DNA of 64,000 nucleotides, taken from contig NC_092675.1 in NCBI RefSeq assembly GCF_964355755.1, positions 4,682,312-4,746,311 on the forward strand, given 5' to 3'. Of this stretch, positions 51,156 to 63,800 are shown piece by piece; the stretch's first letter is position 1, and each line of letters starts with the position of its first letter. This stretch comes from Antedon mediterranea. Its lineage: Eukaryota; Echinodermata; Crinoidea; Comatulida; Antedonidae. Position numbers and translations under genes: made by a program. The notes under the pieces are model-generated. The model saw only the letters and a program-made list of their open reading frames with translations. It did not search any database and was not told the DNA's origin.

Positions 51156-51489
51156 TAAGAAGAAAAAGGTAAAGGAATTGGATGGAAGCGGGTAACTTAA
51201 TTACTGTATAAGACTCAAGTATAATCCCAGGCCTGATTATAGTCCCACCCCCTAATTGTAGACAAAATTCATATTCCATTATTAATCCAATCGGAGTGTA
51301 ATCCATCCCACTAAGTTGATCCAAATTTCATGGACTATTTTAGTTATTACAGTACTGTAGTTAATACAAAGACAACAAGTTGAGGAGATCATACTGTAGA
51401 TCAGATTGAACCATTGTTGCAACATCCTATTAAATAATTAATATAACTTTTCTTACATGCTTAACTCATGGGATATGGTTGATCACATA

Positions 51490-52262
51490 CACACAAACAA
51501 TATCTCACACAAACAATATGAACCATATCTCACATACACACAATATGAACCACACATAAACACAATATGAACCATATATCACATAAACACAATATGAACC
51601 ATATATCACATAAACACAATATGAACCATATCTCACATAAACACAATATGAACCATATCTCACATAAACACAATATGAACCATATCTCACATACACACAA
51701 TATGAACCATATATCACATAAACACAATAAACCATATCTCACATAAACACAATATGAACCATATCTCACATAAACACAATATGAACCATATCTCACATAC
51801 ACACAATATGAACCATATCTCACATAAACACAATATGAACCATATCTCACATACACACAATATGAACCATATCTCACATACACACAATATGAACCATATC
51901 TCACATACACACAATATGAACCATATATCACATAAACACAATATGAACCATATCTCACATAAACACAATATGAACCATATCTCACATAAACACAATATGA
52001 ACCACACATACACACAATATGAACCATATCTCACATACACACAATATGAACCATATATCACATAAACACAATATGAACCATATCTCACATAAACACAATA
52101 TGAACCATATCTCACATAAACACAATATGAACCATATCTCACATACACACAATATGAACCATATCTCACATAAACACAATATGAACCATATCTCACATAA
52201 ACACAATATGAACCATATCTCACATACACACAATATGAATCATATATCATATACACAATATG
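51490..52262. repeat. 27-bp minisatellite, ~28 copies
   Basis: The unit is CACATAAACACAATATGAAC plus CATATCT (27 bases). It is repeated with a CATAAACA/CATACACA alternation, an occasional ATATATCA variant and a few shortened units. Because 27 is divisible by three and the unit lacks stops in several registers, long frames appear on both strands (plus: repeats of NMNHISH; minus: repeats of YGSYCVYV). I treat these as artefacts of the repeat. Confidence 0.97.
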
Positions 52263-52964
52263 AACTATACTCCATACACTCAACAAACCATGGATGTAAC
52301 ACTTTTATGAACTAAATGTGACCTAATGTATTACACAAAAAGTAGACTTAATATAACAAATCCGACTGCAAAAAAATGGAAAATTACAAAAATAGAAATA
52401 CTGTATCCATTTGTGATTAACATATTTTAATGGAAAAATGTATCAATCATACAGCCATGAACGTCTAGCATTGAACTTTTTAAAAATAAATATGAAAAAC
52501 ATAAAGGAAAACATACATTTTAACGGTGAGTTGAAAAGAAAATTTGGTTAATTATTTAGTATAGACATTATTAAAGGAAACAGAACATAGTTGGGGTCAC
52601 ATAAAGGATATGACAAAGCATTCGTACCTTTCTCCACAGTGGACTATTTCACGCAGTGGCAAAGTGTGCTAACCGTCACATTAAACATTTTCTGTTCATC
52701 TCACATCAAAATTAATATCAGTTAAAAACTCAGGACATGTTTAGGCTGGTACCTAAAGTACAGTATGTTGTCCTAAGCGCAGATGACTAAGATGATTTAA
52801 ACCAACAAAATTATTTTTGGAATGTTCAGCAGTCGCAGAAAAGTTTTATTACATTCAAAAATATTTCAACAGAAAGTGTGAAGTCTTTTATTGTTGAACA
52901 TTTACATTAAAATGTTTTTTCTTAAAGCTAAACTATAATAAATAAAGGTATAGAGAAACTTCAA
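52263..52964. other. AT-rich spacer between the two minisatellites
   Basis: No gene, RNA or repeat was recognised. Confidence 0.5.
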
Positions 52965-53092
52965 AACACACCCAGTGATAGAAACACACCCAGTGATAGA
53001 AACACACCCAGTGATAGAAACACACCCACTGATAGAAACACACCCAGTTATAGAAACACACCCACTGATAGAAACACACCCACTGATAGACT
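52965..53092. repeat. 18-bp minisatellite, ~7 copies
   Basis: The unit ACACACCCAGTGATAGAA is repeated seven times, with AGTGAT/ACTGAT/AGTTAT variants. Its length is also a multiple of three, which creates a repetitive open frame on the minus strand. Confidence 0.95.
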
Positions 53093-53149
53093 GGAAATTC
53101 ATTATGAACAATAGACATCTGTGAGAATGAGATAAAAAGCCACCTTAAC

Positions 53150-53215
53150 TGAGAGTTGACTCTGGAATCTTCTGCTTTATGCAGACGACCTACCATTTGA
53201 CCACTGGGCTTTCAA
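53150..53215 (-). repeat. tRNA-like fragment
   Basis: On the minus strand AGCCCAGTGGTCAAATGGTA resembles a tRNA 5' half and is followed by GTCTGC-ATAAA-GCAGA, a possible anticodon stem. The T arm is weak. Likely a degraded tRNA or SINE head. Confidence 0.4.
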
Positions 53216-54169
53216 ATTATGGTTGTAAGTAATCCGATTGGACACCACAGTGTGGTACAGTAGAACAGCAAAGCATTGCGCAACAGAGATCAAATTGATG
53301 CCTCATCTTGGTATTGGATAGTTATTATTTGGTATTGGATACGTTTATGAAAAAATTTCGATTTTACTATAAATTATTTATTTAATTTAAACCTTACAAT
53401 GGCATAATTTCTATACAGAGTAGAATACTATTTAGTGTCATGTTTCCGACTAGGCGGCAACAAGTTAATTTTCACTACTGAGTGTAAAAACAGAAATGGA
53501 GTAATAACAGATTTATTTCTAAGAAACATACAGCAAGCCACAAGAAAGAGATTGATATGGTGTTAAGTCACAAAAGGAAGACATAAGTTATTTATCAAAT
53601 GTCTGTGGTTACAGTTTTTGATATTCAAGTGTTAGATAATTGCTTACAGTAATTACTTTACACTTCAAATAATACATCTATTGTGATTTTATAGTGGATT
53701 TACCTTTATTTAGTTGAATTATGCTTTAAATATCAATAATTATTTTCAGGCCTTGTCTTTTAAGGCGAGTGAGTGCGATCACTCACCTAACACACTCCTA
53801 AACTCCACTTGAGAAGTGTGATTTACAACACGCCTAAATTTAGTACACTTCTACACACGAAAAAAAATCAGCACACCTACAGCACCCCTGAATATATTGA
53901 GGAGTTCAATTTGTAGCACACCTATGATTTTCAAAAGAAAAAGCCTGTATTTTAATAAAAAATTCCTGTTCTTTTAATGTAAAAAAATTCACATTAAAGA
54001 GCAATTCATAGGATTTCTAAATGCTGTAAGATACCAACTTAAGGATGTAAAATTACCATTTAAGAAAAATAAGGAAACAGTTAAATAAGAGGAAACAATG
54101 CAAAAAAACAAAACAGTAAATATATTCAGCAAAGCTTTACAATAATTCAGTATACTTACAGTACCTCTG

Positions 54170-54313
54170 TCTACACTATCAAACTAGTTTGACAAAAAAA
54201 GTGTGATGTGCATAAATATGCTAGTGATATGCTCAAATATGGTAGATATGATATCATCATGTCTATATCGGTACATCACATTGTTTTGACACATAAAGTT
54301 TGATAGTGTAGAC
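54170..54313. mobile_element. Short MITE, copy 1
   Basis: TCTACACTATCAAACTAGTT at the left and AGTTTGATAGTGTAGAC at the right form inverted repeats around about 110 bases that include further snap-back sequence (ATATGATATCATCATGTC). A second copy lies in opposite orientation at 56,412-56,544. Confidence 0.8.
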
Positions 54314-55791
54314 AAGGCCTTAACAATATGCTCTGTCAATTAGTTTGAAACGGGAAAACAGATTTTGATTATTGAATACTTCAATTTGGAGAGTAAAATT
54401 TAAAATATGTCTAAGATTGCACTTAGCATGTTAAAAATAGAACACATTATGGTTGTTGAAAGATTTTAAAACAAGTTGAAAATATCAATATAAAGGAAAA
54501 TACTACAACATGGCAGCATAAACAACAAAGGTCATTGTGAAGATAAAAACATTAGCCACTTATAATAATGGTTCTGTTTCAAGAAACTATACAAACAAGT
54601 ATTTATTTATTCAATTTTTGATATGCAATACAAAGAAGACAAAACAAATATAAAAGGCAAGGAAAGACCAAACAGGTCAATGTTTATACGATCATTCAAC
54701 TTCAGAATGTTTGTATTAATTACTATGATTTGATTTGAATATAGTTGGAAAATCACGTAAAAAATACATACAAAAAAGTCATAACATTATCTTTATTGAC
54801 ATTATATAAAAATACAATACAATAGGATCTGCATAAAAATTTGGATTTACTAAAAACAATGCAGAATGTCTACAAAACCGAATTGCATTTCATTTAAAAA
54901 TTCCAAGAATTGTAAGAAAATGCTGTTACTGAGTTAAAACAATTTTTTTTTGGTTATAAATATTTTGTAAAGTATAAATTTGATTTATAATAACCACTAA
55001 ATTAAACTACTCAATTAATAAATCGTTCATGAATACGTGATACGATGCATTCATGAATACTACGTGATCTGTACTTAGTATAAAGTTCAAAACATTTTTT
55101 TTGTTTACTAGCAAATACTCACTTATCAACGAATCAATTAGACAGGTGAAAGGGTCAATTGTTTACTGTAAATATTGTATAGATACAGTAGATTATGTGA
55201 TGATATTATGAAAAAATAATGACGTAGGCCTCATAATAAATAAAGTCCATAAATGGTGGGCACATAAACATACTGTATGCTGCTGTTCGTGACGACAAGT
55301 ATGATGCAGATATTGATGGTAAATAATAATTGTAATGATTGCATAACACAGTAAAATGATATAAATATAAAAGCCATTAAGACACAAACACACAGTGCAT
55401 TATAGTGTTAAAACATCTTGATCACCCAATTCTCTGTACTTTACATATCTCCATGGCATTATATATCCTGTAGGCAAACTCTATAATACAGCATCACATA
55501 ATACCACATGTGATGCCTGTATTATGTTAAGGTTGATGATCTAAAATACAGATCTGTGTCACAGAATTGACCTATGATTGATACAGTACAAATTATAACT
55601 ACTGTACTGAGAATCAGCTAAACATTTACTGATGTCAGGATAGATTACACCAAGTTAGATAATACAATCTTTATATAATATTCCCATGGTCACCAATTGT
55701 CATTATCAGTTTATTTGTTTCTCATCTTTCTTTGTCAAATTGGATTTTTATTGTTTGGAATTTCTTTATTAAACTTGTAAAATTAGTAAGT

Positions 55792-56180
55792 CTATACAGC
55801 TGCATTCAAAGATGTTTCAGTTAATATCTGAAACAACACAACTGATCCCTGAAAATAAATTGACAATTTATCTCTTAGAGATACAGTAATACAATTATTC
55901 TTTTTTCCAATTCCATGACCTTCACAGAGTATTCCAACCACACCATCCAGCATAGAGTAGATACAACACTGTTGCCATAGTGAAGCGTAACCCTGGGGGT
56001 AAAACACCTGTGAATTTTGGCAAAACTGGAACAAACTTGATTGAAAGAATTGTAGAAAATCATTTTCAATCAAGAGTATTTTAGAGAATAATTTGTTTGT
56101 TTGAATTAAAACACCTGGGAACACCAGTTCATTGAAACAAAGTGCTTGTACTTCCTCAGCTGGGTGTACAGCAGACATCA
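55792..56180 (-). CDS. Candidate terminal exon of an unidentified gene, 128 codons
   Basis: The minus strand has acceptor ATTTCACCAG. It then enters in phase 1 and reads 128 codons from MSAVHPAEEVQALCFNELVF through YASLWQQCCIYSMLDGVVG to LTETSLNAAV and TAG. AATAAA signals follow at 55,770-55,765 and 55,752-55,747. The frame is long for DNA this AT-rich and looks like a mostly helical globular protein with several cysteines. No signal peptide or membrane segment is evident. Upstream exons would lie to the right; none was recognised with confidence. I cannot name the family; a large helical-repeat protein is only an impression. Confidence 0.55.
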
Positions 56181-56305
56181 CTGGTGAAATGAAATATCTG
56201 AAGAAGAAACTATCGCTTCAAATTCTCACACCAACTGTTAACAACTGTTAGCATTTAATTCAAGTTGAATTGTTGATTGATATTTCCAAACAGCCATGCT
56301 TTCTG

Positions 56306-56385
56306 GTAATCCTATGGCAGTCAGGATTTGAACAGAAGATACTGTATTGTGATATTGGAAAGCAGAGCCAACAGTGCCACACTAC
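56306..56385 (-). repeat. tRNA-like SINE fragment
   Basis: On the minus strand TGGCACTGTTGGCTCTGC resembles box A and TCTGTTCAAATCC resembles box B, at a suitable distance. The anticodon region does not fold normally. Confidence 0.4.
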
Positions 56386-56411
56386 AAAAGGCAAATGAAT
56401 CCTAAGCTATA

Positions 56412-56544
56412 TCTACACTATCAAACTTTATGTGATGCCCATATGGACATGATGATGTCATATCACTGACATATTTAAGCATATCACTACCATATTTGGG
56501 CACATCATACTTTCTTTTGTCAAACTAGTTTGATAGTGTAGAAA
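56412..56544. mobile_element. Short MITE, copy 2
   Basis: Ends TCTACACTATCAAACTTTAT and AACTAGTTTGATAGTGTAGA. Its left end corresponds to the right end of the copy at 54.2 kb, so the two are in opposite orientation. Both are non-coding. Confidence 0.8.
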
Positions 56545-59500
56545 GATTTTTAGAAAAAAACAACTATTCCTCATTTGAAGCAACCTTGTCAAAGTAGAAA
56601 CATGCCTCATGTTTACACTATTTACATAAATTTAGCAAAAAAGTTTATAGTAAAGTTCCCACAGGAGTTAACGAATGAGTAGTACTAGTAGATGAGTAAC
56701 TGGATATTCTCTTTACTTATATGAAAAAAGACTTATTCATGAATAAAATATATGGAATGAAAAAATGTATTAAATTTATCTAGAATATAAAAAACAGGTT
56801 TTTAACTACAGTAAAACTTTAAGGTATATCATATGAACTGATCATCATCTTATCTTTGATACCATCTAAATAGCAAAGATCCACCACTTAATATAAATTT
56901 AAGATAAAATAAATAAGATAACCCAACAAGATATTATCATAGTTAGCTGTCATATTTATATGACTTTCTTTACTCTTCCTTGCATGATGTGGAAAATAGT
57001 AATTCTTGTTGGGCAATGCTTTAAGTTACTGTATGTTATTCGAATTGTAGAAATTAATTTTTACTAAATTTCACAAAAGAAGATAATTATACTAAAAATA
57101 AAATGTATATTTATTAAAGCAGAGCTGCCTATTTATTACAAATATTAAATAATATTTAAATAGAAATTGTCAAACAATTCAAGAAGTTGAAAATCTGTCT
57201 TGGCTGCTGTCCCTTTTTATTATTGTAAATCTCACGTTCTCGGTTTTCCGTTGCTTACTCATTTCTATAAAACAAGTCACATGGAGGATCAGTTATTAAA
57301 AAATCTAAATCTTCTTAAATCTGCAACAGAAATTATATAAATCTGCAATAAAAGATCTGTATAAATATGATACAGTACTGTAGTATGAGTTGACGCAAGA
57401 TAACCGATTCTTGGCAAACATGCATCTAATTGTTTGCATTCAAAAAACCACATTTAATTTAAGTATTTCATATTTTGGACGACATCTAAAGTCACATCAA
57501 GGACTAACATTTTTGTCCAAACACACTGAAAATACAGTACATAAAATAGATTTTTGAAAAAAAAATCCTTCAAACTCAATATTCATTGTTCAGAGAGATT
57601 GTCATTTGTGTTGAATTGTGATGAATTTTGATATTTGACAATAATAATAATTTTCAACATTTTGATTTATTATCATTATTATAATCATTTATTTTACCAT
57701 TTTATTTAATGCAATTAAGTTTTTTATAGATTAACTTTCAAAAAGAATGGCTGTATTTCCCGTGACATAACACTTTGTGTATGTACACTTTCAGAATAGA
57801 AGGTACTAATTACTAATAAGTGCAGAAGTGGTTGGCGACACAAGGGTATTGGGATATTTCAACCACCATATTGTCAATTGCAAATACAATCCTTTAATTT
57901 ATTAGCATTCATTGTTTAGACTACATTACTCCAAAATATCCTGCAACAGAGTGCTTCCTATGTCCAATTGAATATCTACTTTACACCATTAATATCCTGT
58001 GTTATAAATGAAAAGCAAGCTACTAGGAAACTTTGATTTGGCTTCCGATTATAGTTATTCCTTTGAAGTAAAGCAAATAAGGAACAGAAAGACTTTGGTT
58101 AAGATTATTCAAGAAGGAAGCCTTCTATTAAATCTGTAATTTTAACAGTTCGATAACCATAACACAGGTGCAAATATTAGGGTCTCTGGCAATCATATCT
58201 CTCTCTTTAATTTTACTGTGAAAGTTTATGGACATAATTGAGTGTATGCATTTGATAGATAAATATAATAAATCCTGTAATTATGAATCAGAAGTGAAAT
58301 TGTTTCCGAGAGCATTTAATATTGTTCAATTCAAATCGAAAGGAATTTTTTTTCTTCAATTCGTTTTTTTTCTTTTTAATTGTAAGACTATTCTAATATT
58401 ATTTGTTCTTTTATTTGGTCATGGATTTGTTTAGACCCCACCCCCAACATAATTTGTATAAATTACATTATAAAAATTTGTATTTGATACATTACAAGTC
58501 ATGTTCAAAATTATTATAAATTTAGGAACATAGTCATATGATTGTTTTTATATCATAAACGTCATTATATTAATAGGCAATGAAAATACACAATAACTCT
58601 CTTGGTAATTATAGTAAGCTGCGAAAGCAATCCGATCATAATAATTCGCATATAAAATAACCTTCTAATGCATAGTGTGCCTAGGTGTCTACACCATTCT
58701 ACCGAACCACAACAATCTCTATCAAACTACGCCAATGTCAGCTCCTAAATAATGTTGTGATGACACATACGCTGTTGATAAACATTTCTGTCCAAAATTA
58801 GCCCGGACTGGTCGTCTCCAAGGGTCAATCGGTGTGGTCTTCACCGTGTGGAACTGCCCGACACTGCTTTGGAAGCCTTGTAATCAAAACAGGGAATTTA
58901 CTAAAACAACATCGTTGATGCTTCAGTGGATTGCTATAGAACCCACAATAAGGCGGAGGATTGTGGTCGAATGCGACACTTGCTAGGAACACAGCGTGTA
59001 GTAAATTTTCTAAGCATGTTAAAACTAGGCCAACATTAAGTGTATGCATAATTCAGAGAGATAACAAGATGATGATGATGGTATTAGCAGATAAGATTGC
59101 GCTATATTCAGCATACCATTTTTTAATGTAAATACTGTACATGTTATCAGCTACTGTACATACACCTTCTAAAAGTATAAGATCTGTTTATAACTGTCTA
59201 TTGATAAAGATTTGGTTAATTTAGCAATTTTATGCCAATGGTTGAATGGATCTAATGTTAACTGTTTACTGAATGGAGAGACTTGAATTTGAAATCAGAT
59301 ACATAAAAAAAAGATACTACTGTATATATAATTAACAGTGGTCATCTACATGACATGATCACAACACATTGGATGGATTGGAAGGTACAAAAATTATGAT
59401 TTCTGGATTTAGACTAGAAACCAAATGGAAAATATAACTATTATATGACCTGTCATTTTAATCCATTACATTGCATGATTTCAAAACCTTTTGAGCAAAA

Positions 59501-60751
59501 AGCTTTTTAAACATAGCATTTTAGTATGATTAGAGCATGATGTCATTTTAACCCTGTACATTTGACAGTAACTTACAAATTATCTCCAAACGCATAGTGC
59601 AAAATTAATCATTTATATGGTATAGCTTAAACATACTCAACGACCCAAATAGTGATGGCTGATTCAGCATGGTTTCTTGTACAACATTCCCCCTAGACGG
59701 CTTATCACTGCATAATTATGAATCATAATCTGACTTCCTTTTCAATCACATGACCATTCTAGATTGACAAGGTTTTCTGAATTCACTTTTCATCTTATTG
59801 TTTGTAAAATAGGTTGTTTAATCATTGAAAGATGTACGGTAGGTTCTCAATAAAAAGAAATTGAGAACTAAATATTTTATAATAAATAAATTATATAAGA
59901 CAGTTAATGGATGTTCTTACTTATTACTTGATAATAATTTAATGATCATATAATTTATTAATGTCTTGAACCATTGCCTCTGTACAAGACCAAGTCTCAC
60001 TTTATCAATTTTTGGTGCCACGCAATTTATTAGATTAGTATTTTTAATTTTTTCATCTTGTGACTAAACTTTTGCTACCTTTCTGTAAACATCCAAGTAT
60101 AGTTTTAACAATAACATTCGGATGTTTTTCCCTTTTTGAAATAAAAACCAAACTAGTCTTTTTCATTATATATGCACTTTTAAACTTAATTTGAATAACC
60201 TTGGATGAACTTTGCATTTTTTGTGTGTAGATTTACCCCATTTATTTTGGATATTTACCAAACAATTTCTGTCCTAATGGATATTAATTTGTGAAATTAC
60301 TTTAAAGTTGGCATATTTCCTATTTTAACTTATTAATATTTCACAATTAATTAAAGATGATCATGTTATGTTTTATTAATTTGGCTCCACTCTTCATTTG
60401 GATGTACTAAAAAAATGCAATATTTATTTGTTCTTTCTTTAACCTGACAGTGAAATATGCTTTCAATACAAATGTACTGTAGCCTACTGATGTCCAAGTA
60501 TAAGGACAAAAAATATTACTTGGAAAGAAAGAAAAACATATGAGAGAAACAACTTGAGAGAAAATGAGAACTTTTCCTTACTGACAAATGGAACATATAA
60601 ATTACAATAGAACAAGAAAAAGATGAGGAAATTTAACATTTAAGAGCCTGCCACGAGAAAAGTACCAATGTGTCATTCAAGGCCTATAAAATCCCCGGCT
60701 GTTTCAACTTCTGCATTTTAGCAATTTTCAAGGACCTTGGAGTTTCGCCCC
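56545..60751. other. AT-rich stretch with no supported gene
   Basis: A GC-richer patch at 58,800-59,050 is open in more than one frame on the minus strand but lacks a convincing splice context; it may be an exon, promoter region or repeat fragment. The rest is unique AT-rich sequence. Confidence 0.4.
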
Positions 60752-60822
60752 TCAATTGTCGACATCCTTTCCTTTAAAGTGAGGTTTAAGCTCAACTTCC
60801 ACTTTATAAAATGACATCCATG
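60752..60822 (-). CDS. Weak candidate terminal exon, 22 codons
   Basis: On the minus strand acceptor ATATTTTTAG is followed in phase 1 by WMSFYKVEVELKPHFKGKDV, DN and TGA. The reading looks coding but is very short. No family is recognised. Confidence 0.15.
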
Positions 60823-62127
60823 CTAAAAATATATCATAGAAGCAAAAAATTCATTCTGACAATAAGTTAATCATCATCTTTACCGCTGGTATAGTTTTTT
60901 TCATAATCAATTCCATGAATTTTTCAGAAATAAAACATCATTTTTACCATCCCATATTAACAGAGCACATGAGTTATTATTTGATGCAGCCGCACTCCTG
61001 TAGTCATTAATCAACGGGCCAACCAAGAAGGCTATCACCTGCCCTGCTAGACAAAGCATATGATCCAACATCCAAATTAAAATGTGCAATATCATTTCAG
61101 ATATTAATGACCTTTGCTAAGTTTCCATGGAAAAATAACAAATCTCTAGACTGGTAGATGTATGATAAGGGAACCCCGGTCTATCTGGCTGCAAACTATG
61201 TCGGATGTGAAACTGCTATTTTAGCGATAACTTTTTTTACAGAATAAATTGATAATACTATTTGACCTGAGCTTGTACAAAAAGGCTAACAAATTTAAGT
61301 GGATTAATGAGTATGACGTAGGGATATCACAAAAGTTGCATTACATTACAGTAGTATTGAAAGTAATTATATAATTTTATGAACAATCAATTAAAATTTT
61401 ATTCTACCTAAAAAGAAAGCATGTTCCAGTTCCTTTCATAAAGGCTTTTTCTAAATATATACAAAACTTCTTTTACAATAAATTATAAATTTCACATAAG
61501 TTTTCTAATTTCCATATTAATAATGGGGTGAATATTAGGCTCATGCCAAATATAAAACAAGAAAACTAACAGACACTATGCATCATATCTGTAACTATAA
61601 TTACACATGATAACATTGGAATATACAACTGTGAAGGTTATTCATCATAACCTATGAAGTTTAAAAGTAGGACACATTACTTTCTCAAAAGTGGAATTTT
61701 TTGTGTGTAAAACCAGGGCAGGTCTGCTATACCTTAAAGGCTTATTTTATCAACTATGATCTCAAACACAAACTGTAATGTTAAAACATTATTATTTAAA
61801 GTTTTATAAAACACTTGAATGTAGTAACTAATATGCAGTGATATACTTTAGTTGGGTAGGGTCAGTAAGATTAACTTCCAGACAGGAAGGCTTTCTTTCT
61901 ATTCAACTCTGCTCGCACTCTACGAATCATCTTCCTTAGCAATGTTTAAAGAGTTAGTGTGTTGCCAGAAAAGAAATGAATATCAGGAGGAAATCTGTTT
62001 ATTTTAATAGCATACTGTATACAGTTTTAACCATAATAAAAAGTTTGTCAATAAAGTAATCATCCCTTTTCTGCTACAAAATTTGTCATACAATTATTAT
62101 ACAAGGCTATTTATGAATGTTGTAATA

Positions 62128-62560
62128 ATAATAACTTTATTGTTTCTCTTTTATAACAGAGGCACAATTCTCAAGAGATGTGCAACAACAACAAAAATAA
62201 ATATGGACTTATCTTACTACACAATCAAATACAAACATTATAAATTATTACATTAAAAAGTATACACATTAGGTTATAAAAATACATTCAATACATTTGA
62301 GCGAAAAGTAAAAGATTGTGTTATGGACGGATATTATAAATTTCGTTGCGTTCTTTCCATGCAGTTGTTAAATAATTTACAATATTTGTCAAAGATGTTT
62401 TACTTGCTAATACATAGTTAATATTGTTTATACATTGGATTTGATATTCTTCATGAATTTCTAGGTCGTCAAAAAAAAGGTGATATTTAAGTTCAGGTGA
62501 GCTTGACATGAGTAAGTCCCATATTTTATAGTTTGGGGTTAGTAAAACAATAATCAACAT
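62128..62560 (-). mobile_element. 3' end of a LINE-type retrotransposon with C-terminal ORF remnant
   Basis: On the minus strand a 79-codon open end (62,560-62,321) finishes with IVNYLTTAWKERNEIYNIRP and a stop. An AT-rich 3' region follows, ending GAAACAATAAAGTTATTATT and ATTAC. The tail and the aromatic, basic protein end resemble CR1/L2-group reverse-transcriptase proteins. The element is 5'-truncated. Confidence 0.45.
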
Positions 62561-63599
62561 CTATGAACTGATTGTGGATAAGCGAGCTGGTCTAGGTGGA
62601 TGCAATAGAAAATAGTACGGTAATGTCATTTTCGAACATGTTGGTTCATTATGGAATGTATTTAAGAATTCCCTAACATGCTACCATGATCTACAGTAAC
62701 CCAAGTGAGGCAAATGCAAACCTGTCAAATATAGTTAGGAAATAAAAGGTTTAGAATTACAACAATGTCATTTAAAACATTATGTTACTTTGGTTTACAA
62801 ATGGCTTTCTATATTAAAACAGGAGATTTTAAATGTCACAAAACAATTAAAGAATTCAACTAAATTCTCAAAGTTGAGTATTAAAGTTTATTTTAAGCTT
62901 GAGGCTATTTTGTTGGCATTGGCAGTAGCATCAGCTAATACATATTATCACAGCAGGTTCCTGCTAACAAGAAAAATAATCAATAGAAGAATAAAAATAA
63001 AAGAACTTACTTTTAAAGACCCAAAGTAACTGCATTCTTTAACATATTCTTCTTACGTATACGCAGTAGAAATCTATAGTTATCTCCACAAAAAAGAAAA
63101 TTTGTTTCCCGTTGATTGAGCTGGAGTTTCACTTTTATTTTAAAGAATCTGGTTATGGAGCATGAATCCTGTTGAGAGAGAGAATAAGAATAAGTGAAAT
63201 TTGACAAGCTTGTAGTGCAATGGTATATGATTCAAGTTAATGTTACTTGGCCTTCACTACAGGTAGCCTGAGAACATTCCATTATGTCAACAGGGAAATT
63301 TATAATTGATTTAAGAGGATCCGGACAGCCTCTTAATGTTAATTAATTTAATTACACCAAGAATTTGACAACTTCATTGATTAAACTGCGAGTGTTATTG
63401 AATGTAAAAAGTTAGCTAAGAACCTATAAATATCAAAACAACATTACTCACAACATTAATGTTTGATTTTTTCACACAAACTAATCAAATACATAATTTA
63501 TACATTTCACATTAGACCTATTATGCAAAAAGTTTGGAAAACTTTCATTATTTGTTATTAATAAAAATAAATAAAGGCGAATCCCATGTTCATTCTGAA
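62561..63599. other. AT-rich stretch without a recognisable gene
   Basis: Only short, low-complexity frames were seen. Confidence 0.5.
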
Positions 63600-63800
63600 C
63601 ATAGGGAATGAGCTGTTGGAGCTCATTGTACTAAGCCTCTGCATTATGTGGTAGGGTGGCCAGTTCCTTTCCACACCGCCTTATACTCCCTAGTATTTTT
63701 CAATCATTTACAGTTGAGTGGACTGGGAGTTGTCAGGAATTGAACCTGGGTCGCTGTATGACAGTCAAGTGTCTTAACCACTCAGTTACCAAACTCCTGT
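63600..63800 (-). mobile_element. tRNA-derived SINE, second family
   Basis: On the minus strand it begins GGTAACTGAGTGGTTAAGAC (box A) and has CCCAGGTTCAATTCC (box B) about 40 bases later. It then runs through CACTCAACTGTAAATGATTG into a body different from the SINE around ureD. The promoter boxes are well kept. No tail boundary was fixed. Confidence 0.7.

Noticed and set aside
51505-52315. Long open frames on both strands over the 27-bp repeat
   Set aside because: They arise because the unit is 27 bases long and stop-free in several registers; both strands are open at once and no splice or start context supports translation.
58825-59049. 74-codon minus-strand frame in a GC-richer patch
   Set aside because: More than one register is open, there are no convincing splice signals, and the residues show no recognisable motif.
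62790-63029. 79-codon plus-strand frame
   Set aside because: Low-complexity, Lys/Leu/Ile-rich translation of AT-rich DNA without splice or start context.
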